In this document: one piece after another, positions 6,445-12,400 of the stretch
How positions within the stretch are numbered: position 1 is the first letter of the stretch
Layout of the letters: each line of letters begins with the position of its first letter
NCBI GenBank assembly: GCA_036272735.1
Contig: DATAYF010000261.1
Span: 1 to 12,400, forward strand
DNA: 12,400 nt
Reading direction: 5' to 3'
Source of the DNA: DATAYF01 sp036272735
Lineage (GTDB): Bacteria; Chloroflexota; Ktedonobacteria; Ktedonobacterales; Ktedonobacteraceae
Program-made: the position numbers and the translations under genes
Notes under the pieces: generated by a model
The model's input: only the letters and a program-made list of their open reading frames with translations
Told to the model about the DNA's origin: nothing
Databases searched by the model: none

Positions 6445-9102
6445 TTGGCAAGTTGTAATCGTGCACAGGCCATTGCCCTTGGCGATGGCTATAGTCTATT
6501 TTACGTACAAGAGCACGCAGGCATTCCCAATCCCGTCGCGCGCTCTTTTGCGCTCCCTGGCGACAAGTTACATTTCGCGCCCGATCGTCCCGCCGACGTG
6601 ACCCACGTCAAGCTCGACATCGCGCTCGATTTTGAGCAGGAAACCATTAGCGGCACCGCTTCTACCAGTTTTACCGCGCTCTACGAGGAAGTCGCGTCTA
6701 TTTCGTTCGACGCTGTCGAACTGGCTATCGAAAAGGTGGCGCTCGCCGATGGGCAGAAGTTGACGTACAGCGCCAGCGACACCAAACTGATGGTTTATCT
6801 TGATCGGCCCTACAAGCATGGCGAAACTTTCACGGTCGCGGTCACCTATCACGCCAAACCACGTACGGGCTTGCACTTTATCAAGCCTGCGCCCGAAGAT
6901 CCGACGCGCCCGGTGCACGCCTGGACGTTCGGCCAACCACGCTATCATAGCCACTGGTTTCCTTGCCACGACTTTCCGAACGACCGTGCGACCACCGAGA
7001 TCCTTGCCACCGTACCCGCGCAATTCTTGACCGTCGCCAACGGCAATCTGCTTGAGATCAAGGATAATGGTGCAACGAAGACGCATCATTGGCTGCATAA
7101 CGTCCCGCATGCCGCCTATCTTGTCTCGCTCGTGGTGGGTGATTTCGCGGTCATCGAGGACAGTTACAAAGGCAAGCCCGTGCGCTACTATGTGCGCAAG
7201 GATCGCAAAGACGACGCGCCTTTGCTGATGGGTAAGACGCCGCAGATGATGAGTTTCTTCTCAGAGTTCACCGGTGTCGAGTATCCCTACGATAATTACA
7301 AGCAAACGGTCGTCGAGATTTACACAGGCGCGATGGAACATACCACGGCCACCACGCACTCGTTTAGCTTGTTACCCGATGAGCGAGCCACGCTCGACAT
7401 GGATATCGTCCCGGTCGTTGCGCACGAGCTTGCGCATCAGTGGTTCGGCGACCTGGTGACCTGCCGCGACTGGTCTAACGGCTGGTTAAACGAAGGCTTC
7501 GCGACGTATTTCGAGGAGATGTGGACAGAGCACGATCTGGGTGTTGATGAGTTCAAGCAGGCGATGCTCAACGAGAAGAAGGGCTACCTGTCCGAAGACC
7601 GCCAGCATCGCCGCCCCATCGTCTACTACGTCTACAATGACCAGGGCTTTGAGCTGTTTGATCGTCACCTGTACAACAAGGGTGGCTGGGTGCTGCACAT
7701 GTTGCGCCACCAGTTGGGCACGAACAATTTCAGGAGCGCCCTCAAGACCTACCTTGAGCGCTATCGCACGAAAGAGGTGGTGACTGCCGATCTCCAGCGC
7801 ACGTTGGAAGAGGTCACGGGCCGTAGTCTGGAGCAGTTCTTCCAGCAATGGGTCTACAGCGGCGGCTATCCTGAGTTCGAGGTCAATCATGCCTGGGATG
7901 GTGAGCAGAAGATGCTCAAGGTCAGGATCAAGCAAAATCAAAAGATCGATGATCTCACGCCTTGCTTTGTCACGCCCATTGATCTTGCCTTCACGGTTCC
8001 TACGTCGAATGGAGTGGCATCGACTCGTGCCGTTACCGTGCGCGTGGGCGAAGATGGACAGACCGAGCAGAACTTTTACTTCCCACTGGAACAAGAGCCG
8101 CTGATGGTGCGTTTCGATCCCGATGGTTGGCTGCTCAAGACGCTCAAGTTTGAGCGTTCGGCCACGATGCTGCGTTACCAGTTGGCAAACGATGCCGACG
8201 TGCTGGGTCGTATCGAGGCGGCTGAAGAGCTTGGTAATCGCAGCGATCCCGATAGCGTCGCCGCGCTCATGCAGGCTTTGCACAACGATTCCTTCTGGGG
8301 CGTGCGTGTGGCTGCTGCTCAAGCGCTTGCCACCATCGGCAGTACCGAGACGCAGGACGCGCTGATCGCAGCCCTGCAAACACTCGATGCCAAACAGTTC
8401 TCGCGGGTGCGCACCGCTATTGCTTCCGCACTTGGTAAGTTCAAGGCACCGCAGCAGGCGGAGATGGCGCAGCGTTCGGCGCAGGCGCTACGTAGCGTGC
8501 TTGAGGCTGGCGATATCAGTTATAGCGTAGAAACCGCCGCTGCCGAGGCGTTGGGTCAGACACGTGGCGGCCAGAACGTTGATTTCCTGGTCAAGCTGCT
8601 TGAGCGCCCCAGTTGGATGAACACTGTGCAGCGCGGTATCTTTAGTGGCCTGGCCGCTACAGGTGAGGACCGCGTTGCCGACATCATCGCCGCGTACGTG
8701 CACGACACGAACAATCATCCGACGTTGCGTCGTGCCGCTATTATCGGCCTGCGGGGCATCGGTAACAATCGCACGCTGTATAGCGAAGAGGCGCGCCAGC
8801 GCGCGGTCGATGCTGCAATCGCTGCGCTTGAGCACGATCATTGGGGGCCAGCACGCTCAACCGCCGCTTATGCCTTGCAAGCCCTGGGTGAGAAGCGAGC
8901 CATTCCTGTGCTTGAGCAAACGGCCGTTGATGAATTGGATGATGGCGTCAAGCGCGTCAAACGTTTAAGCGCCTTCACGCTTCAGAACAGCGACAAGAGC
9001 GAGGAACAGCTCAAACAGTTGCGCAAAGACCTCGACGAAGTGCGCGAGGAGAATCGCCAGTTAAAAGAGCAGCTTCAGGCGCTCGAAGCTCGCATAAAGT
9101 AG
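6445..9102 (+). CDS. M1-family zinc aminopeptidase with HEAT repeats and C-terminal coiled coil
   Basis: Predicted zinc aminopeptidase of 885 residues, removing N-terminal residues from peptides. The N-terminal beta domain (about 35-220) opens with ARSFALPGDKLHFAPDRP and carries WFPCHDFPNDRATTE. The exopeptidase motif is GAMEH at 295-299, where most M1 enzymes have GAMEN. The zinc site is HELAH at 327-331, with the third ligand E350 in WLNEGFATYF. LYNKGGWVLHMLR carries the likely catalytic Tyr. From about residue 572, HEAT-like helical repeats follow (for example GVRVAAAQALATIGS) in place of the ERAP-type C-terminal domain, and the last 35 or so residues form a charged coiled coil. The frame extends upstream to an ATG at 6205, but that part is AT-rich, Cys-rich, crosses a hairpin and lacks family similarity. 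The TTG at 6445 has GGAGG (6431-6435) 9 nt before it, so it is preferred. Confidence 0.95.
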   Translation: MASCNRAQAIALGDGYSLFYVQEHAGIPNPVARSFALPGDKLHFAPDRPADVTHVKLDIALDFEQETISGTASTSFTALYEEVASISFDAVELAIEKVALADGQKLTYSASDTKLMVYLDRPYKHGETFTVAVTYHAKPRTGLHFIKPAPEDPTRPVHAWTFGQPRYHSHWFPCHDFPNDRATTEILATVPAQFLTVANGNLLEIKDNGATKTHHWLHNVPHAAYLVSLVVGDFAVIEDSYKGKPVRYYVRKDRKDDAPLLMGKTPQMMSFFSEFTGVEYPYDNYKQTVVEIYTGAMEHTTATTHSFSLLPDERATLDMDIVPVVAHELAHQWFGDLVTCRDWSNGWLNEGFATYFEEMWTEHDLGVDEFKQAMLNEKKGYLSEDRQHRRPIVYYVYNDQGFELFDRHLYNKGGWVLHMLRHQLGTNNFRSALKTYLERYRTKEVVTADLQRTLEEVTGRSLEQFFQQWVYSGGYPEFEVNHAWDGEQKMLKVRIKQNQKIDDLTPCFVTPIDLAFTVPTSNGVASTRAVTVRVGEDGQTEQNFYFPLEQEPLMVRFDPDGWLLKTLKFERSATMLRYQLANDADVLGRIEAAEELGNRSDPDSVAALMQALHNDSFWGVRVAAAQALATIGSTETQDALIAALQTLDAKQFSRVRTAIASALGKFKAPQQAEMAQRSAQALRSVLEAGDISYSVETAAAEALGQTRGGQNVDFLVKLLERPSWMNTVQRGIFSGLAATGEDRVADIIAAYVHDTNNHPTLRRAAIIGLRGIGNNRTLYSEEARQRAVDAAIAALEHDHWGPARSTAAYALQALGEKRAIPVLEQTAVDELDDGVKRVKRLSAFTLQNSDKSEEQLKQLRKDLDEVREENRQLKEQLQALEARIK

Positions 9103-9115
9103 GATCACGCACGCA

Positions 9116-9153
9116 GAAGAGGTGTATGGTCCGTTTGGGCTATACGCCTCTTC
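9116..9153 (+). terminator. Hairpin terminator after the M1 aminopeptidase gene
   Basis: Arms 9116-9127 and 9142-9153 pair over 12 positions with one G-U wobble, and the interior can extend the stem by five more pairs including two wobbles, leaving the loop GTTT. The hairpin starts 13 bp after the M1 stop and ends 19 bp before the end of the convergent acyltransferase gene. A weakly T-rich run (GTTGTATTCTT) follows on the plus strand; none is seen on the minus side. Confidence 0.65.
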
Positions 9154-9172
9154 GTTGTATTCTTGGCAACGC

Positions 9173-10540
9173 CTACTGCTGGCGGGCCGCAGCTTTGCTC
9201 AAACTTGGCTGCATGCTACGTTCCGGCTCTTCTTCTGGCTTGCTTTCGTGCCGCTCGACTTGTGGCTTGCTTTGCCAACGCTGCCACAATCGTTCACCCA
9301 GCTTCACGCCAGGCTGCTCAATCAGGCGGTACAGAATGTAGGCGATAGGTATCACAATCAGCGCCACGAATAGCCAGTAGAGCAGATATTCGATGCCATC
9401 GGGTATGGCGGGCGAGTAGGGTGTGAGAAACCTGGTGAAGAGATTGAGCAGGGGCAGATGCCACATGTACATACTAAACGAAATCAGCCCGATCCAGCGT
9501 AAGGGGCCCCATTCGATGAGCCGTTTCAGTTGGAACGTCCCGAATAACAGCCCCATGATGCACAATCCAAACCCAAGCGAGAGGCCCCATTCACTGAACC
9601 AGTTGTACGCTTCAGTCAGTGGGATCAAAAACGGGATGGCAGGAAAGCGCTCGTTGCCATTCCACACCGTCATGAAGGTCAAGACGACGATGCCAGTGCC
9701 CCACAACCAGTAGCAATAGCGCCGTGCCTTCTCGCCCAGCCAATACAAGGTATTTTTCGGTGATTGTTGTTGTGCCAACACAAAGAAGCCGCTCACCAGC
9801 ATGCCAACGGCGAAGTCTTCCATGAATTTACCATCCATGCCAAAGACAAAGAAGAGGATCACGTTGAGCACAGAACGCGGGAGCAGCAAGGTCACATTTG
9901 GATGCTGCACCAGGTAAGTGCCCAGGAAACGCGAGAAGATGCCCCAGGCCATCAGTATGCCCAGACACGCTACCAGCAGCCACCAGCGCCGCTTGATCGG
10001 GCCATGTGCGACGATGAAACGCAGCGCCAACGCGATCAACGGTAACAGCATGTAGTACTGCCACTCGATAGCTAACGTCCAGAACGGGCCGTTTAATTGT
10101 TGGAACGTAGACTTCGATGAATCCATGAAGAAGGTGAGAAAGAACCCCAGGCTGGATAAATGGTCCGCGTGTAGCCACTCTGGCGCGATAAACAGCACAA
10201 TGAGTAGTAAGGTCAGGTAATACGCGGGCCAGATGCGCAGGATACGACGCAGGTAAAAGCGTCTGATCGATGGCCAGTCGCGCTCGAATAAGAGTGCTTT
10301 GGCAAAGGGGAGAAAGAGCAGAAATCCCGATAACACAAAAAAGAGTGTGACGCCCGAACCGCCCTGCATAGCCACAGCGCTGGTCAGAAAACCGGCCGAG
10401 GGATAGGGCTGCCAGAGTTTGGTACTGATCGAAATTAAACTGATATGAAAAGCGATGACGCTGAGACAGGCTAAGGCCCTCACCCCATCCAAAACCGCAA
10501 TAGTATTTTTCTGGTTATTCTTTTGAAGTATCGCTGACAA
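9173..10540 (-). CDS. Membrane acyltransferase, family 3 (OafA/YrhL type)
   Basis: Multi-spanning inner-membrane acyltransferase-3 protein of about 455 residues. Family members O-acylate sugars, surface glycans or lipids; the acceptor here is unknown. Signatures counted from the chosen start: LDGVRALACLSVIAFH (17-32, with the conserved His of the first helix), GVTLFFVLSGFLLF (63-76), the basic RRILRIWPAYY segment (98-108) and FWTLAIEWQYYMLLPL (153-168). About ten hydrophobic helices follow, then a charged cytoplasmic-type tail of about 40 residues (KPQVERHESKPEEEPE region). The frame also has an ATG at 10576 and a GTG at 10582, but neither has a Shine-Dalgarno sequence. The TTG at 10540 has AAGGA 7 nt upstream and leaves the usual short lead-in to the first helix, so it is preferred, with moderate certainty. 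It appears to be a single-gene unit ending near the M1 terminator. Confidence 0.94.
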   Translation of the reverse strand: MSAILQKNNQKNTIAVLDGVRALACLSVIAFHISLISISTKLWQPYPSAGFLTSAVAMQGGSGVTLFFVLSGFLLFLPFAKALLFERDWPSIRRFYLRRILRIWPAYYLTLLLIVLFIAPEWLHADHLSSLGFFLTFFMDSSKSTFQQLNGPFWTLAIEWQYYMLLPLIALALRFIVAHGPIKRRWWLLVACLGILMAWGIFSRFLGTYLVQHPNVTLLLPRSVLNVILFFVFGMDGKFMEDFAVGMLVSGFFVLAQQQSPKNTLYWLGEKARRYCYWLWGTGIVVLTFMTVWNGNERFPAIPFLIPLTEAYNWFSEWGLSLGFGLCIMGLLFGTFQLKRLIEWGPLRWIGLISFSMYMWHLPLLNLFTRFLTPYSPAIPDGIEYLLYWLFVALIVIPIAYILYRLIEQPGVKLGERLWQRWQSKPQVERHESKPEEEPERSMQPSLSKAAARQQ

Positions 10541-10680
10541 TGTTCTTTCCTTGACTACGTTTGATTTTATTCGCATGAGCACAGCGTGATCATATACAGC
10601 CCTGGGCCGGCTTCTCAGGCCAGCAAGGTTCTCTATTTTAATTGTACATGGAGCTGCTACTGCGCGAGAGGAGTGTTAGA

Positions 10681-10779
10681 ATGTTCAAATTTACTCACCC
10701 TTATCTATACACATATATACCAGTAGCGCAAATTACGTTTTGTGTGCATTCTAGGCATACATCAGGAGCCTCTGCATAG
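10681..10779 (+). CDS. Possible 32-residue leader or small protein
   Basis: A short frame beginning MFKFTHPYLYTYIPVAQITF starts at an ATG preceded, with ideal 7-nt spacing, by AGAGGAG (10667-10673), and ends at TAG 60 bp before the response regulator/kinase gene. I recognise no family. The strong ribosome binding site in otherwise AT-rich noncoding DNA is the only support. It could be a translated leader of the downstream gene, an independent small protein or chance. The composition is rich in aromatic residues and Thr and shows no clear membrane helix. Confidence 0.25.
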   Translation: MFKFTHPYLYTYIPVAQITFCVHSRHTSGASA

Positions 10780-10838
10780 CGTCACCTGAAACTGATCAGC
10801 AATCCTGGTTCGTAATAGCAACAGAAGGGGGTACGACG

Positions 10839-12263
10839 TTGGAAGCAAATAATAATGACGGCGCGGTTGAAGGCACACTGGCCTATAATAGCGAATATAA
10901 TTGTTTAGAACTAAATGGGTACGAGTTGCGTAGCGACGACAATATCGAGATCAATATTTTGAAATCGTGGATTCCTGGACGTATCGCCGTCGATCATGGG
11001 GGCTGGTACCTGGTGACGCAGGACCATGTTGGTATTCGCCTGCATAGCGGTCTCACCGCCCGCAATAGTGAGCAGGCTGCCCCGGAGTCCTTCGCTATGC
11101 AACCAGCACCAACACCACCACCACTCATTTTGCTGGTTGACGACGATCTCTCCTTGCTTCAGGCTTTACCGCGCACGATCAGCCTGCGTATGCCCGACGC
11201 CAGGGTTGATGCCTGCAAGACCGCGTACGAAGCCCTGCAAAAGTTGCGGGAGCGGCGCTACGATGCCGTGGTCAGCGATATTAAAATGCCCGATATGGAC
11301 GGGTTGACATTGCTGAGTCATATTCGCGAGGTTCAGCCCATGACGCCGACGCTGCTCATCACCGGCCACGGCGACCACGAGATGGCTATTCGTGCGTTGC
11401 GTGGAGGTGCGTATGACTATATCCTCAAGCCCATTGAGCGCGATTCTTTTATCGCGGCCCTGCTCCGTGCTATTCAGGCGCATCAACTCCACCGCCAGGT
11501 CGAAGATCAGCAGCAAGCGCTTGAGCAGCATGCTCGTTCCCTAGAACGCGTGGTGCAGCAGTGCACCCAGGAGCTCATTGAAGCGGACACCGTCAAAGAT
11601 AAGATCGTCAGTCTGGTCTCGCAGGATCTACGCGCACCATTGCACCGGCTCAGGGATATGACGCACCTGCTTCAGCGCGAACTTCAGCATAGCGAGGTGG
11701 GGCAGGCTGTCAATCGCAGCTTTGAAGATATTGAGCAATCTATTACCAGTATCGAAGCACTCACACAAGAACTACTGGCAACCTCGCAGCTTGAGGCACG
11801 TACGTTTCTGCTGCAGCCTCAGGGCTGCAACCTGGTTGATCTTTGTCAAAACGTCTTGCAAGAATACACTACGTCCACAACCACTCAACTCAGCAGCGAA
11901 TTGCATAAGAATATCATGCCCATCGAACTCGATACAGCACAAATTCGCCAGGTACTGATGACGCTGCTTCGCCTTGCCAATGTTCAAACGACAAGCGACA
12001 ATGCAGCCACGAGCATAAGCCTTGAGCGTGTCGATCACGAGGCGATTATTGTACTACGCGACCTCGATCTGCACACCGATCGCAAAATCGAACTTCACGT
12101 TGCCCGCAACATCGTCGAGCAGCACCATGGCCGTATGGAAATTCAGGACGTTGCACAGAACCGCAGTGCAGTCTTTATCACGCTACCACTATCCAATAAT
12201 ATCGAAGAAGATGAAGAAACGTCTCCATGTACCTATGCGACCTGGACGCTGCAACAGGTATAA
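10839..12263 (+). CDS. Response regulator fused to a degenerate histidine-kinase module, with DUF5348-like N-terminus
   Basis: Protein of 474 residues in three parts. Residues 12-75 (GTLAYNSEY, then SWIPGRIAVDHGGWYLV, then GIRL) form a small beta-rich domain resembling, from memory, DUF5348. A Pro-rich linker leads to a complete receiver (95-215): acidic residues D101-D103, phospho-acceptor D147 in SDIKMPDMDG, T175 and K197. A coiled coil (215-250) joins it to a HisKA/HATPase-like region. There the H-box reads VSQDLRAPL, with Gln262 where the phosphorylated His belongs. The N-box (IRQVLMTLLRLAN) lacks the expected Asn pattern, and the D-x-G-x-G motif is absent, while the distal HVARNIVEQHHGRMEI still resembles the conserved helix. 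It is probably a phosphorylatable regulator with a non-catalytic pseudokinase output. The TTG at 10839 has GGGGG 7 nt upstream (AAGGGGG, 10825-10831). A palindromic terminator begins just after the stop. Confidence 0.93.
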   Translation: MEANNNDGAVEGTLAYNSEYNCLELNGYELRSDDNIEINILKSWIPGRIAVDHGGWYLVTQDHVGIRLHSGLTARNSEQAAPESFAMQPAPTPPPLILLVDDDLSLLQALPRTISLRMPDARVDACKTAYEALQKLRERRYDAVVSDIKMPDMDGLTLLSHIREVQPMTPTLLITGHGDHEMAIRALRGGAYDYILKPIERDSFIAALLRAIQAHQLHRQVEDQQQALEQHARSLERVVQQCTQELIEADTVKDKIVSLVSQDLRAPLHRLRDMTHLLQRELQHSEVGQAVNRSFEDIEQSITSIEALTQELLATSQLEARTFLLQPQGCNLVDLCQNVLQEYTTSTTTQLSSELHKNIMPIELDTAQIRQVLMTLLRLANVQTTSDNAATSISLERVDHEAIIVLRDLDLHTDRKIELHVARNIVEQHHGRMEIQDVAQNRSAVFITLPLSNNIEEDEETSPCTYATWTLQQV

Positions 12264-12264
12264 T

Positions 12265-12332
12265 AGGGTTGATATATAAAGGAATGTTAATGGTTTGGCC
12301 AAACCATTAACATTCCTTTATATATCAACCCT
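12265..12332 (+). terminator. 68-bp perfect palindrome after the response regulator/kinase gene (contains copy 2 of 50-bp element)
   Basis: Positions 12265-12298 are the exact reverse complement of 12299-12332, a 34-bp perfect dyad with no spacer; in RNA the tip would open around TTGGCCAA. It begins 2 bp after the stop codon and is followed by the T-rich run CTTTTTATTT, as expected for a plus-strand intrinsic terminator. The inner 50 bp (12274-12323) match the hairpin at 5427-5476 at 41 of 50 positions by my count. The outer GGGTTG/CAACCC arms are unique to this copy. Confidence 0.85.
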
Positions 12333-12338
12333 TACTTT

Positions 12339-12400
12339 TTATTTAGCGTTTTTGTTATTCTTGTTATTGGCTGTTGGTGTCGTTTGGGCTGTTGGTGTGG
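12339..12400 (-). CDS. C-terminus of a minus-strand gene cut by the window edge (tentative)
   Basis: Reading the minus strand from the right edge, one frame gives TPTAQTTPTANNKNNKNAK followed by TAA at 12339-12341. This is typical of a low-complexity Thr/Pro/Asn/Lys-rich secreted or surface-protein tail, and an 18-bp period in the DNA gives the TPTAQT/TPTANN repeat. The arrangement, a hairpin between two convergent gene ends, copies that at 5427-5476. Another minus-strand frame is also open (PHQQPKRHQQP, stop at 12332-12334), so the frame is uncertain and the family unknown. Confidence 0.35.
   Translation of the reverse strand, partial: TPTAQTTPTANNKNNKNAK
12369..12398. repeat. Short direct repeat, 12-bp unit with 18-bp period
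   Basis: GGCTGTTGGTGT occurs at 12369-12380 and again at 12387-12398. The 18-bp spacing equals six codons, which fits a short peptide repeat in a minus-strand coding tail. The array may continue beyond the window. Confidence 0.6.

Noticed and set aside
7486..8379. 297-codon minus-strand frame
   Set aside because: Antisense to the M1 aminopeptidase. Long antisense frames are expected opposite coding DNA with this codon bias, and no motif was seen.
10605..10626. GGCC-containing dyad as a terminator or operator
   Set aside because: Only 6 pairs with a bulge and a 9-nt loop, no T-run, and it lies upstream of both flanking genes.
1..12400. tRNA or rRNA genes, CRISPR arrays, insertion sequences, phage genes
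   Set aside because: No cloverleaf-like segment, regularly spaced repeat array, transposase motif or phage protein was recognised. The hairpins found are isolated and not array-like.

Overview
This window looks like an ordinary chromosomal stretch of a Ktedonobacteria-like Chloroflexota bacterium. That assignment is inferred from remembered protein style: a stand-alone receiver opening with a V-N-D-T-P-E-type motif, an M1 aminopeptidase extended by HEAT repeats, and a Nudix/metallo-beta-lactamase pair. No rRNA, tRNA, CRISPR array, transposase or phage gene was seen. Coding regions are GC-richer and the intergenic regions clearly AT-richer. Three of the nine well-supported genes appear to start at TTG behind a good Shine-Dalgarno sequence.

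Layout, left to right. An open frame of doubtful status enters from the left edge (3-269), followed by a GNAT-family acetyltransferase (300-851). A gap of about 600 bp (852-1461) has no convincing gene. Next comes a two-gene operon of a NUDT19/CoA-type Nudix hydrolase and a LACTB2-like MBL-fold hydrolase (1462-3084). Its last stop codon overlaps by 11 bp the end of a convergent ABC1/UbiB-type kinase gene (3074-4792, minus). Divergent from the kinase is a single-domain response regulator (4991-5410). A perfect 23-bp-stem hairpin separates it from a convergent PepE-type peptidase S51 (5485-6216, minus). Across a divergent intergenic region with another perfect 21-bp-stem hairpin lies a large M1 aminopeptidase with C-terminal HEAT repeats and coiled coil (6445-9102). 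It ends at a terminator hairpin facing a convergent membrane acyltransferase-3 gene (9173-10540, minus). Last is a response regulator fused to a histidine-kinase-like module (10839-12263). It is followed by a 68-bp perfect palindrome and what looks like the C-terminus of another minus-strand gene running off the right edge.

The genes do not form one pathway. The Nudix and MBL genes are the clearest functional unit, probably hydrolytic housekeeping on nucleotide, CoA or RNA-type substrates. PepE and the M1 enzyme are two cytoplasmic peptidases sharing a divergent intergenic region and could cooperate in peptide turnover. The two response-regulator genes are unlinked but share one structural feature: each is followed within about 20 bp by a copy of the same 50-bp inverted-repeat element.

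Most worth a second look: (1) the 50-bp palindromic element present twice, in which all three stem differences between copies are compensated; (2) the receiver/kinase fusion, in which the phospho-accepting histidine is replaced by glutamine and the ATP-binding boxes are eroded, with an extra N-terminal DUF5348-like domain; (3) the hairpin upstream of the M1 gene and the revised TTG start of that gene.
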